Shown here: positions 1 through 7,800 of the stretch, one piece after another
Layout of the letters: each line of letters begins with the position of its first letter
How positions within the stretch are numbered: position 1 is the first letter of the stretch
Origin: Eubacteriales bacterium
GTDB taxonomy: Bacteria; Bacillota_A; Clostridia; Christensenellales; Aristaeellaceae
DNA length: 9,820 bases
Direction: 5' to 3'
Assembly: GCA_029974855.1 (NCBI GenBank)
Contig: JARKQO010000298.1
Span: 1 to 9,820, forward strand
Notes under the pieces: generated by a model
Told to the model about the DNA's origin: nothing
The model's input: the letters and a program-made list of their open reading frames with translations, nothing else
Database searches by the model: none
Made by a program: the position numbers and the translations under genes

Positions 1-337
1 GCTGCGCCTGGCCCATCTGGGGGATTTGGGGCACCGCCTGGGCCCGGAACAGGTTTCCGCCCTCCAAAACCTGGATGTGCTGCTGCTGCCCGTGGGGGGC
101 TATTACACCATTGACGCGGCCACGGCTTTGGCCGTGATGGAGGATTTGGCCCCCAAGGTCACCATCCCCATGCATTACAGGACCCGGGCCAACCCGGACA
201 TGCCCATCGCCCCTGTATCCGAATTCCTGGCCCTGGCGGGGGTCTCCCCGGAGCCCATGGCTTTGCTGCGCTTCACCGCCCAGGACATCAGCCAGCGGCC
301 CCCCGTAGTGCTCATGACCACCCCGGAGGGCCTGTAG
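1..337 (+). CDS. MBL-fold metallo-hydrolase, 3' part only
   Basis: This is the C-terminal 111 residues of a gene that begins before the window; the reading frame is already open at base 2 and ends at TAG 335-337. The visible part opens with LRLAHLGDLGH, the H-x-G-D-x-G-H strand typical of the small metallo-beta-lactamase-fold hydrolases related to the UPF0173 / ascorbate-6-phosphate lactonase-like group. It continues with LLLPVGGYYTIDAATAL and VTIPMHYRT. The GD aspartate and the final PMHY histidine are expected metal or active-site residues in this family. The substrate cannot be read from this fragment, and family members are often annotated only as MBL-fold hydrolases. The true start, the upstream operon and the first HxHxDH motif lie outside the window. 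The ATG at base 26 is an internal methionine codon position in the open frame, not the likely start, because the conserved HLGDLGH motif lies ahead of it. Confidence 0.85.
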   Translation, partial: LRLAHLGDLGHRLGPEQVSALQNLDVLLLPVGGYYTIDAATALAVMEDLAPKVTIPMHYRTRANPDMPIAPVSEFLALAGVSPEPMALLRFTAQDISQRPPVVLMTTPEGL

Positions 338-359
338 GCCCAACCGGGGGAAAACCGGG

Positions 360-388
360 TTGACAATCCCTTCCCCGGCGGCTAGAAT
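360..388 (+). promoter_or_regulatory. Sigma-A-type promoter for the CTP synthase-like gene
   Basis: TTGACA (360-365) is a perfect -35 box. It is followed after exactly 17 bases by TAGAAT (383-388), which matches five of six bases of the -10 consensus. Transcription would begin near 395, giving a leader of about 30 bases before the start codon. That is too short to hold a PyrR-type attenuator, and no run of G residues is seen at the predicted start, so the reiterative-transcription control known for pyrG in some Gram-positives is not supported. The ribosome binding site GAAGGAG lies at 407-413, 11 bases before the ATG. Confidence 0.75.
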
Positions 389-424
389 CAGCAAGGTATA
401 TCATACGAAGGAGCATCCCATATC

Positions 425-2011
425 ATGAAATACGTTTTCATCACAGGCGGCGTGGTTTCTTCTCTGGGAAAGGGGCTGACGGCGGCCTCCCTGGGGCGGC
501 TGCTTCGGGCCCGGGGGTACCGGGTGTCCTTGCAAAAGCTGGATTTGTATTATAATGTGGAGCCGGGCTTTTTGAGCCCCCTGGAGCACGGCGAGGCCTT
601 CATCACCCAGGACGGCACCGCTGCCGACCTGGATTTGGGGCACTACGAGCGCTTTGTGGATTTGAACCTCACGGGCAAGGCCAGCTCCACCACCGGGAAA
701 ATCCACAAGCGACTCATTGACCGGGAGATGCGGGGAGACTACCACGGCTCCACCATCCAGGCCATCCCCCATGTGGCCAACGAGATCAAGGCCTGCATCC
801 AGGATGCGGCCCGGGAGAGCGGCGCGGAGATCGCCATTGTGGAAATCGGCGGCACCGTGGGCGACATGGAGGCTGCGGTGTATTTGGAGGCCATCCGCCA
901 AATGCGCTGGGAATGCGAAAAACCCAGCGATTGCTGCTATGTCCATGTGACGCTGATGCCCTACATCGCCACCGCCGGGGAGCTGAAAACCAAGCCCACC
1001 CAGAACAGCGTGAAGGAACTGCGCTCCATCGGCATTCAGCCGGACATCATCGTCTGCCGCACCGAGGTGCCCATGACCGGGGACGTAAAGGACAAGATTG
1101 CCCTGTTTTGCAATGTGAAAACCAGCAACGTGATCCAAAACGGCGACGTGGAGAGCCTGTACGAGCTGCCCCTGACCTTGGAAAAGGAGGGCCTGGCCAA
1201 GACCGTGCTGGCGGAGCTGGCCCTGGAGGACCGCCCTGCGGAGCTGGAGGACTGGAAGGCCCTGCTGCGCCAAGTCCGGGCCGCCACAAAGCCTATGCGG
1301 GTGGCAGTCATCGGCAAGTACACCGCCGTGCCCGACGCGTACCTTTCCGTGAACGAGGCCCTGCGCCACGCGGGCTTTGCCCACGGCGTCCGGGTGAACA
1401 TCGACGCCCTCAGCGCCGAGGACATCACCCCGGACACCGTAGGGGAGCTTCTGGGCGGCCACGCCGCCATCATTCTGCCCGGCGGCTTTGGAGGCCGGGG
1501 TACGGACGGGCTGCTGTGCGCCGCCCGCTATGCCAGGGAGCAGGGCATCCCCTTTTTGGGCATTGGCTTTGGGATGCAGCTGGCCGTGGTGGAGGCGGCG
1601 CGCAACCTCTTGGGGGTGGCGGACGCCCATACCACCGAGGTGAACCCCCAGACCCCACACCCCGTGGTGCGCATTCCCCAGGACCGGGTTTGCCAGAACG
1701 ACAGCCGGGGCGCGGCCCGCATGGGCGCGGGGGATGTGCGCCTGTCCCCCGGCAAAGCCCGGGACGCCTATGGGCAGGAAGTGGTCAGCGAGCGCCACAG
1801 CAACCGCTACGAGGTGGACCCCTCCTATGTGGGGGCCCTGGAGGAAAAGGGCTTCCGCCTGGTGGGCGTAAGCGTGGACAGCGGTTACCCGGAGGTTTTT
1901 GAGGCGGAGGGCCATCCTTTTTATGTGGCGGCCATCTACCACCCGGAGTTCCTTTCCAGGCCCAACCGCCCCCATCCCCTCTTTGACGCGCTGATCCGGG
2001 CGGCGAAGTAA
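425..2011 (+). CDS. pyrG: CTP synthase-like protein without the glutaminase cysteine
   Basis: CTP synthase makes CTP from UTP, ATP and ammonia; normally a C-terminal class I glutaminase domain supplies the ammonia. This 528-residue protein (family about 530-550) aligns end to end. Residues 1-270 carry the P-loop-like GGVVSSLGKG, the Mg ligands Asp70 and Glu140 (E. coli Asp72 and Glu140), GTVGDME and KTKPTQNSVKEL. Residues 290-528 form the amidotransferase domain with ILPGGFG, RYEV and YHPEF (His506, Glu508). The nucleophile elbow, normally GICLGMQ, reads GIGFGMQ: residue 381, E. coli Cys379, is Gly (codon GGC, 1565-1567). By known mutants of the family, glutamine use should be lost while use of free ammonia can remain. 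Core motifs also deviate (KLDLYYN for KLDPYIN, EPGFLSP for DPGTMSP). The frame is intact and the promoter strong, so I read it as a functional divergent paralogue, not a pseudogene. The symbol reflects family only. Confidence 0.88.
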   Translation: MKYVFITGGVVSSLGKGLTAASLGRLLRARGYRVSLQKLDLYYNVEPGFLSPLEHGEAFITQDGTAADLDLGHYERFVDLNLTGKASSTTGKIHKRLIDREMRGDYHGSTIQAIPHVANEIKACIQDAARESGAEIAIVEIGGTVGDMEAAVYLEAIRQMRWECEKPSDCCYVHVTLMPYIATAGELKTKPTQNSVKELRSIGIQPDIIVCRTEVPMTGDVKDKIALFCNVKTSNVIQNGDVESLYELPLTLEKEGLAKTVLAELALEDRPAELEDWKALLRQVRAATKPMRVAVIGKYTAVPDAYLSVNEALRHAGFAHGVRVNIDALSAEDITPDTVGELLGGHAAIILPGGFGGRGTDGLLCAARYAREQGIPFLGIGFGMQLAVVEAARNLLGVADAHTTEVNPQTPHPVVRIPQDRVCQNDSRGAARMGAGDVRLSPGKARDAYGQEVVSERHSNRYEVDPSYVGALEEKGFRLVGVSVDSGYPEVFEAEGHPFYVAAIYHPEFLSRPNRPHPLFDALIRAAK

Positions 2012-2065
2012 GGGAACCCCAAAGCTTGCCATCGCAAAGAGGAACACTCTGGTAATACTTCCTCC

Positions 2066-2082
2066 GGCGGCGCTGTGCCGCC
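2066..2082 (+). promoter_or_regulatory. Perfect 6-bp hairpin ahead of the XRE-regulator gene
   Basis: GGCGGC (2066-2071) and GCCGCC (2077-2082) pair fully around a 5-base loop. No T-run follows, so it is not a classic intrinsic terminator. It ends five bases before the purine-rich ribosome binding site AGAAAGGAG (2088-2096), so it could affect ribosome access or act as a weak pause. The 89-base gap between the CTP synthase-like gene and the regulator holds no convincing promoter: TTGCCA (2026-2031) has no well-spaced -10 partner. Confidence 0.4.
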
Positions 2083-2100
2083 CCGCAAGAAAGGAGCGCC

Positions 2101-3327
2101 ATGCAGCCCCTTGTCGGCCTGCTGATCAAAAAAAACCGCCTTGCCCGGAACCTTTCCCAGGAAAGCCTGTGCAAGGGCATTTGCGTTGTGTCCTACCTCA
2201 GCAAAATCGAGAGCGGACAGGCGGTTCCCTCCCCGGAGATCACGGATCAGCTGTTTCGGGCCCTGGGGCTGGCCTTTGAGCGGGACGAGGCTTTTTTAGG
2301 CGTCTGCCGCCTGCTGCTGAAGGATTTCTTTGACCGCTTTTTTCACCAGGAATCCACCCGGGACATCCAAGAGCAGTTGCTTGAGGCCGGAGAGCGCTTG
2401 GCAAACAGCGAGTTTTGCCTGACCCACCAGCTCTTTTTGCTCTACCGCTGCCTGCTGGAGCAAGAGTGGGAGAAGGCCCGTTCCATCGCTCAGTCCCTTT
2501 TACCCCTGCGGGAACTCATGGACCTGGAGGACGCGTTCCTGTACGAAATGGCCCAGGGCGATCTGGGCTCCTCCTTTGAGGAGAAGCGGGAAGCCCTGCT
2601 GCGGGCCCAGCGGCTCAAGCCGTGCCCTTCGGCAGCTTTGGCCCTGGCGCGGCTGCACTATGAGAGCGGACGCTACCAGGAGGCTTTGCTGTACTGCGCC
2701 CAGGGCTATCAGCTCGCCTCGGGGGAGGGAAACGCATACGCCATGCGGGAGCTAAGCTTCCTGGAGGGTACCTGCTATGCCAACCTTTTTGAGCATCAGC
2801 TGATGCTGGACTCCTACCTGCGCTGCCGGGAGCTGGCCCGAGGGGACGCCGGCCTGGTGCTCCACATTGAGTACAACATTGGCGCGTCCTTTTTGGAGAT
2901 AGGCCGCCAGGAAGAGGCGCTGTCCTATCTGCTTCGGGTATGGGAAGCTTGGGGCGACTCCCCCGATTCCTTTTTGCTGCTGCACAAGCTGGCCATCGCC
3001 TATGAGCAGCTGGGCCGCAGGGAGGCCGGGAGGCCTTATCTGGAGCGGGCGCTGGACATGGCCCGGCAGAGCTCCGACCCCATTTCCCAAGCCATGATCC
3101 GGGTGGTGCAGCTTCGCTATGACAGCGACCACCGCCAGGGCGAGGAATACCTGCTTCTGCTGGAGGATTTGTGCCGCCGCCTGGAGACTCAGCGGCCCCA
3201 CGGCTTTCGCCAGTTCCACCTCCCTTTCCTTTTGGAGGCCTACACGGACCGGCGCAGGTACAAGGAGGCTCTGGCCGTTGCCAGGGAAATACCCTCCCGG
3301 CTTCGCTTCCATTTTCCTGAAAGATAG
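2101..3327 (+). CDS. XRE-family transcriptional regulator with TPR domain
   Basis: This is a cytoplasmic DNA-binding regulator of 408 residues. Residues 5-57 form a Cro/C1-type helix-turn-helix: IKKNRLARNLSQESLCKGI is followed by SYLSKIESGQAVPSPEITDQL, with the usual LSQE turn and the SKIESG recognition end. The remainder is all-helical with TPR-like units, the clearest at about 176-208 (ALARLHYESGRYQEAL), 254-286 (NIGASFLEIGRQEEAL) and 291-323 (KLAIAYEQLGRREA). A further YTDRRRYKEAL unit follows near 381. This layout is that of RRNPP-type regulators (Rgg, PlcR, AimR, RstA), which often bind small peptides; whether this one does is unknown. The start ATG has AAAGGAG four bases upstream. The gene is followed at once by a terminator and then by an MFS transporter gene, the likely regulatory target. 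I see no small peptide gene in the flanking gaps. Confidence 0.85.
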   Translation: MQPLVGLLIKKNRLARNLSQESLCKGICVVSYLSKIESGQAVPSPEITDQLFRALGLAFERDEAFLGVCRLLLKDFFDRFFHQESTRDIQEQLLEAGERLANSEFCLTHQLFLLYRCLLEQEWEKARSIAQSLLPLRELMDLEDAFLYEMAQGDLGSSFEEKREALLRAQRLKPCPSAALALARLHYESGRYQEALLYCAQGYQLASGEGNAYAMRELSFLEGTCYANLFEHQLMLDSYLRCRELARGDAGLVLHIEYNIGASFLEIGRQEEALSYLLRVWEAWGDSPDSFLLLHKLAIAYEQLGRREAGRPYLERALDMARQSSDPISQAMIRVVQLRYDSDHRQGEEYLLLLEDLCRRLETQRPHGFRQFHLPFLLEAYTDRRRYKEALAVAREIPSRLRFHFPER

Positions 3328-3328
3328 G

Positions 3329-3354
3329 AAAAAAGGCCTTTTACGGCCTTTTTT
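3329..3354 (+). terminator. Symmetrical intrinsic terminator
   Basis: AAAAAAGGCC (3329-3338) pairs perfectly with GGCCTTTTTT (3345-3354) around the 6-base loop TTTTAC. The A-run on one side and T-run on the other let it work in either direction. It starts two bases after the stop codon of the XRE-TPR gene, so that transcript should end here and the MFS gene would need its own promoter. Confidence 0.8.
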
Positions 3355-3382
3355 CACTTCCGCTTTTCTCAAAAACACCCCA

Positions 3383-3411
3383 TTGCAATCCATTCCCCCA
3401 TCCCTTATGCT
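3383..3411 (+). promoter_or_regulatory. Possible promoter for the MFS gene
   Basis: TTGCAA (3383-3388) and TATGCT (3406-3411) are separated by 17 bases, with four of six matches to consensus in each box. It lies between the terminator at 3329-3354 and the MFS start, where a promoter is needed. If it is real, the in-frame ATG at 3407 is inside the -10 box and cannot be the MFS start. The match is moderate and by eye. Confidence 0.4.
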
Positions 3412-3460
3412 CAAAGGGTCAAAAGCTTTGCCCGCATTTTTTTACAAAGGATTTGTCTTG

Positions 3461-4690
3461 ATGAAAAAACCCACCCTCTGGTCCCGTAATTTCACGCTGA
3501 TCACCGTGGGTACCTTTATGAGCGCCACAGGCGGCGCGGCCATGAACGTGGCTTTGGGGCTTGTGGTGTTTGATAACACCGCCTCCCCCTGGATGACCGG
3601 TCTGTACGAGGCCCTGTCTTTACTGCCCGCCGTGGTTCTGCCGGTACTGCTGGCCCCGGCCCTGGACCGGTACCCCCGCAAGCGCATCGTGGTGGGCCTG
3701 GACTTTCTGCAAGGCCTTTTGTATCTGCTCTTTGGGGTCTATGTGCTGGCCCGGGGCTTCCAGTACGGCGCGTACCTGCTTTTTGGCGTGCTTACCGGGG
3801 CCATCGGCTCGGTGGACTCCACGGCCTATTCCGCCTTCTACCCGGACCTGATTCCCGAGGGCTTTTTGGAAAAGGGGTACTCCGTGTCCTCCACCATCTA
3901 CCCTACCGTGACCCTGATCACCGCGCCTTTGGCCGCCTTGGTGTACACCCGCTTTGGCATGCCTGTGCTGTTCTTCGCCGAAGGGGCCCTGCTGGTGGCC
4001 GCCAGCGCCTTGGAATCCTTTATCCGGCTCCGGGAGGGCCATGCCCAGAAGCCCAAGCGCTTCCGCCTGAAGGAATACGCCGGGGAGATCGCCGAGGGTT
4101 TCCGCTATCTGAAAGGGGAAAAGGGCGTTCGCAGCCTGTACGGCTATATGTCCGTCACCAACGGCGCTTCCGCAGGAGGCAAGCTGATGGTACTGGCCTA
4201 TTTCCAAACTGTGCCGGGGCTGGGCACGGCGCTGTACGCCTTGCTGATCAGCGCGGAAACCCTGGGCCGCATGCTGGGGGGGCTGGTCCATTATTTTCTG
4301 AAAATACCGGTGAGGAGGCGCTTCCGGGTGGCCGCCACGGTCTATGTGACCTATGACATCCTGGACGCCCTGCTGCTGTTCCTCCCCTATGGGGGCATGC
4401 TGGCGGCCCGCTTCCTCTGCGGCTTTTTAGGCATCAACAGCGCCACCCTGCGGGAGTCCGCCATCCAGCACCACCTGCCCTCCCATATGCGGGCCCGGGT
4501 CAACAGCCTGCTCTCCGTGGCGATTATGGCGTTGGTGATGGTGATGCAGCTGGTGGCGGGGGCCCTGGGGGAGGTTTTGCCCTACCGGCTGGTGGCGGTG
4601 GGGATGGCGGCTGTGGCCATGGTGGCGGTGTACCTGCTGATCTTCCGCAACCGGCGGCCCATCCGGGAGCTGATGAACGTGGACTTCTAA
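3461..4690 (+). CDS. MFS transporter, efflux type
   Basis: This is a 409-residue integral membrane protein of the major facilitator superfamily, probably an exporter. Hydrophobic segments run through the protein, for example about 11-35, 47-68, 76-95, 103-124, 145-163 and 168-185 in the first half. The second half has further ones around 290-308, 311-329, 350-370 and 376-395. The loop at 64-75 (LAPALDRYPRKR) is the motif A pattern, with D-R-x-x-R-K-R after the second helix. A basic cytoplasmic stretch (about 188-225) separates the halves. The layout resembles MefA-like drug efflux proteins, but the substrate cannot be read from sequence. I chose ATG 3461 because AAAGGA (3446-3451) precedes it by 9 bases. 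The frame is open well upstream, and the ATG at 3407 has no ribosome binding site and adds a non-conserved stretch. The XRE-TPR gene just upstream is a plausible controller. Confidence 0.83.
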   Translation: MKKPTLWSRNFTLITVGTFMSATGGAAMNVALGLVVFDNTASPWMTGLYEALSLLPAVVLPVLLAPALDRYPRKRIVVGLDFLQGLLYLLFGVYVLARGFQYGAYLLFGVLTGAIGSVDSTAYSAFYPDLIPEGFLEKGYSVSSTIYPTVTLITAPLAALVYTRFGMPVLFFAEGALLVAASALESFIRLREGHAQKPKRFRLKEYAGEIAEGFRYLKGEKGVRSLYGYMSVTNGASAGGKLMVLAYFQTVPGLGTALYALLISAETLGRMLGGLVHYFLKIPVRRRFRVAATVYVTYDILDALLLFLPYGGMLAARFLCGFLGINSATLRESAIQHHLPSHMRARVNSLLSVAIMALVMVMQLVAGALGEVLPYRLVAVGMAAVAMVAVYLLIFRNRRPIRELMNVDF

Positions 4691-4747
4691 AGGGGTGGGC
4701 CGGAGCCCTCCAAAACCCTCCCAAACGCCTCCTCCTTCCCCCCGGCA

Positions 4748-4780
4748 GGGCCCAATCCTTTCCAGGGCTTGTTTTCGTTA
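4748..4780 (+). terminator. Weak terminator candidate after the MFS gene
   Basis: GGGCCC (4748-4753) can pair with GGGCTT (4765-4770), with four Watson-Crick and two G-T pairs around an 11-base loop, followed by GTTTTCGTT. The stem is short, so the call is tentative. The rest of the 198-base gap (4691-4888) holds a C-rich stretch without visible genes and then the promoter and leader of the CotH-type gene. Confidence 0.3.
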
Positions 4781-4811
4781 CAAGTTAGCCGTTCCCTTCC
4801 CCTGGGGATTG

Positions 4812-4820
4812 TGATATAAT
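4812..4820 (+). promoter_or_regulatory. Extended -10 promoter for the CotH-type gene
   Basis: TGATATAAT reads as TG-N-TATAAT, a perfect -10 box (4815-4820) with the extended -10 TG. The bases at -35 spacing (TTCCCT, 4792-4797) match poorly, which is usual for extended -10 promoters. Transcription would start near 4827, giving a leader of about 60 bases that contains the hairpin at 4832-4855. Confidence 0.65.
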
Positions 4821-4831
4821 ACGGTCTGTAT

Positions 4832-4855
4832 GCGGTGCCGCCCCCGGGCGGCCGC
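4832..4855 (+). promoter_or_regulatory. GC-rich hairpin in the leader of the CotH-type gene
   Basis: GCCGCC (4837-4842) pairs with GGCGGC (4847-4852) around a 4-base loop. The outer GCG (4832-4834) pairs with CGC (4853-4855) across a 2-base bulge, for nine pairs in total, all G-C. No T-run follows, so this is a leader structure, not a terminator. It ends 18 bases before the ribosome binding site AAAGGAGG (4874-4881) and buries an in-frame GTG at 4835, which argues against that codon as the start. Confidence 0.4.
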
Positions 4856-4888
4856 TTTACCACACCATACAGGAAAGGAGGCGTATCC

Positions 4889-7800
4889 ATGCAACCCAAT
4901 GCGCCTGGGCAGCCCAGGCCATACGAGGCACCCCCTTCTCCTTCCCGCAGGCCCACCAAGGACTATTCGCCCAAAAAGCGGAGAAGCCGCGCTGCGGCGG
5001 TATTGCCCTTGCTGCTGCTGTTTGTGGCGTTGCTGGCGGCGATGTATCTCATTTTCCCCAAGCAAGCGGGGCGGCATGTAGGTCCGTCCATCTATAACGG
5101 ACTGGTGATCAGCGAGGTGATGGCCGCCAACTCCTCCGCGGTGCCCGACGAAAACGGGGAATTTCACGATTGGCTGGAGATCTACAACGGCACCGGGGCG
5201 GATCTGGACATGGAGGGCGTGATGCTCACCAACCGCACGGACCGGATCACCTTTCCCTTTCCCGCCTATACCTTGCGGGCCGGGGAGCGGGTGGTGGTCT
5301 TTGCCTCCGGCAGCTACCAGCTGGACCCCACCCGGCCCTTTCACGGCAAGTTCAAAATATCCTCCGCCGGGGATCACCTGTACCTCTACGATCCGGATAT
5401 GTACCTGATCGACGAGGTGATCACCCCCACCCTCACGGCGGACGTGAGCTATGTGCTGATGCATACCGGCGAGGACGGCGCGCGGGAGTACGACACCACC
5501 CAGTATTACAGCCCGGGCTATGAAAACAGCGAGCAGGGCTTTGTGGACTACCGCAGCGCCCATTCCATGGAAAGCGGCTCTTTGATCCTCAACGAGGTCT
5601 GCCCCTCCCCCAAGGTGGGCATCCCCGACGAGGACAACGAAATCGTGGACTGGGTGGAACTGCGCAACACCACCAGCGCGCCCATCTCCTTGGCGGGCTT
5701 CTGCCTCAGCGATAAGGAGAACAAGCCCATGAAATGGCGCTTCCCCGACAGCGCCGTGATCCCGGCAGGGGGGTATTACCTGGTGTTTTGCAGCGGCAAG
5801 GACAAGCTTCAGCAAAACGGCATCCCCCACACCAACTTCAGCATCAGCGCCGAGCGGGAGACCCTTGTGCTCAGCGACGCCTACGGCCGCCTGGTGGACC
5901 GGGTATCCATCGAAAACGTCCCGGCGGACTACTCCGTGGGCCGCAACGCCAACGGAGCTTGGGAGATATTCCCCCTGTCTACCCCCGGCCACAGCAACGA
6001 CGCCGCCGGGCAGAGCAAGGTGGACGAGCTGATCCGGGCCTTTAACCCCACCGGGGTGTACATCAGCGAGGTCATGTCCTCCAACGACCTCACCCCCCTG
6101 GGCTCCTCCACCTACGCCTGCGACTTCGTGGAGCTTTACAACTCCTCCAACAAAGCTGTGGATTTGAGCTACTACGGCCTCAGCGACAGCATCAAGCGGC
6201 CCCGGAAATGGCAGTTCCCCCAGGGAACTGCCATTGAACCGGGGGAGTACAAAATCATTTACCTGGACGGCAACAGCTCCCTTTCCACCTACTATGAGCT
6301 TCATACCAACTTCAGCCTCACCCGCGCAGGCGGGGAGACCATTTGCTTTTCCGATCCCAGCGGGCGTGTTTTGGACCGCCTGCCCCTTTCCTTCATCCCC
6401 ACGGACCACAGCTATGGCCGCACCATGGGCTCCCCCGGCTTTTATTACTACGACTCTCCCACCCCCGGCGCTATCAACGGCTCGGGCTATTATGGCTACA
6501 CGGCCAACCCGGCCTTCTCCCAGCCCGGGGGCGAATATAAAGGCTCCGTCCAGGTCAGCATCTCCATTCCCGCCAATACGCTGGTGACCTACACCTTGGA
6601 CGGCAGCATCCCCACCCAGTCCTCCACCCGGTACAACGAAGGGGACGTCTTTGAGATCAGCAAGGTCACGGTGCTGCGGGCCCGGGCCTTTGACCTCACC
6701 GGCGCCCTCCAGCCCAGCGAGATCATCACCCAGAGCTATTTGCTGAACCTCTACCACGCCTTTCCCATCGTCAGCCTGGTGACAGCCCCGGACGAGCTGT
6801 GGAACCCGGAGCGGGGCATGCTCACCGTGGGGGAGAACGTGGACAAGGCCAAGCTGCCCTTCAAGAACACCATTTACCGGGAGTTCGGCAAAATCGCCCG
6901 GCCGGGCCATGTGGAATACTACGACAAGGAAGGCCATCAGCTCATCAGCCAGGGCATGGAGTTCGGCCTCCAGGGCCAGTACAGCCTGGACATGCCCCAA
7001 AAGACCTTCAAGGTCCGGGCCAAGGCCAAGTACGGGGCCAAGTACTTTGAGGCCAGCCTCTTTGAGGACCGGCCCTTTGACCAGTACAAGAGCTTTGTGC
7101 TGCGCAACAGCGGCAACGACTGCGCCTGGACCCGGATGCACGACGGCTTCCAGGACCACCTGATCGATTTGTTCAACCAGGTGTCCGACAACCCCACGGA
7201 TTTGATCTACCAGGCCTGGAAGCCTGTGGTGGTGTACCTGAACGGGGTCTACTGGGGCCACTACAACATGCGGGAGCGGGTGGACCGCTTCTTTGTGGCC
7301 CAGCACGAGGGGGTGGATTTGGCCCTGGCCGACAACATGGACATCCTGGAGGCCAGCGGCAAGGTCCACTATGGCAGCAACAAGGAATACTCCGCCATGA
7401 TCAAGCAGATCAAAAGCTCCTCCCCGGGCAAAAACCCCAAGGACCTGCAATACATCACCGACCGGATCGACGTGGACAACTACTTCGACTACATGGCCAT
7501 CCAGATGTTCTTTGGCAACTCGGACCCGGGCAACATCCGCTTCTACAAGCTGAAAACCCCCGGCAGCAAGTGGAAATGGATCGTGTACGACCTGGACTAC
7601 GGGCTGTTCCGCAGCGGCTTTGACAGCCCCACCAGCTATTTGAAGGACAAGGGCGCGGGCGAGCAGCTCATTGACAACACCTTGATCCGCAAGCTGCTGG
7701 AGAACGACCAGATGCGGGACAAATTCCTGACCCGGCTGGGGGAATTTTACCAGGTATTCACCACGGAGTTCATGACCACGGCCTTCAACGAGATGGCCAA

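Noticed and set aside
338..360. Imperfect hairpin CAACC...GGTTG after the MBL gene as a terminator
   Set aside because: It needs a bulge and has no T-run after it; it overlaps the -35 box of the next promoter, so the pairing may be incidental.
396..406. Short inverted repeat GTAT-ATC-ATAC near the predicted transcript start as an operator
   Set aside because: Arms of four bases are too short to separate from chance and I see no second copy.
1565..1567. The Gly381 codon as a sequencing error or a sign of a pseudogene
   Set aside because: The neighbouring invariant Leu is also changed, other core motifs deviate in a consistent way, and the 528-codon frame, promoter and ribosome binding site are intact. 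An error at this single codon still cannot be fully excluded from sequence alone.
913..1902. A 329-codon plus-strand frame inside the CTP synthase-like gene
   Set aside because: It is rich in Arg, Gly, Pro and His, as expected from a shifted GC-rich frame; the gene's own frame is conserved throughout, so this is not a frameshift remnant.
401..2047. A 548-codon minus-strand open frame opposite the CTP synthase-like gene
   Set aside because: It is in the same register effect as above and its protein shows no recognisable motif.
3404..3415. CTTATGCTCAAA occurs here and again at 9674-9685
   Set aside because: A 12-base repeat is expected by chance a few times in about 10 kb, and the two contexts differ.
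3119..3460. Upstream extension of the MFS frame into the XRE-TPR gene
   Set aside because: This part overlaps a well-supported gene in another frame and crosses the terminator at 3329-3354. The ATG at 3461 has a suitable ribosome binding site.
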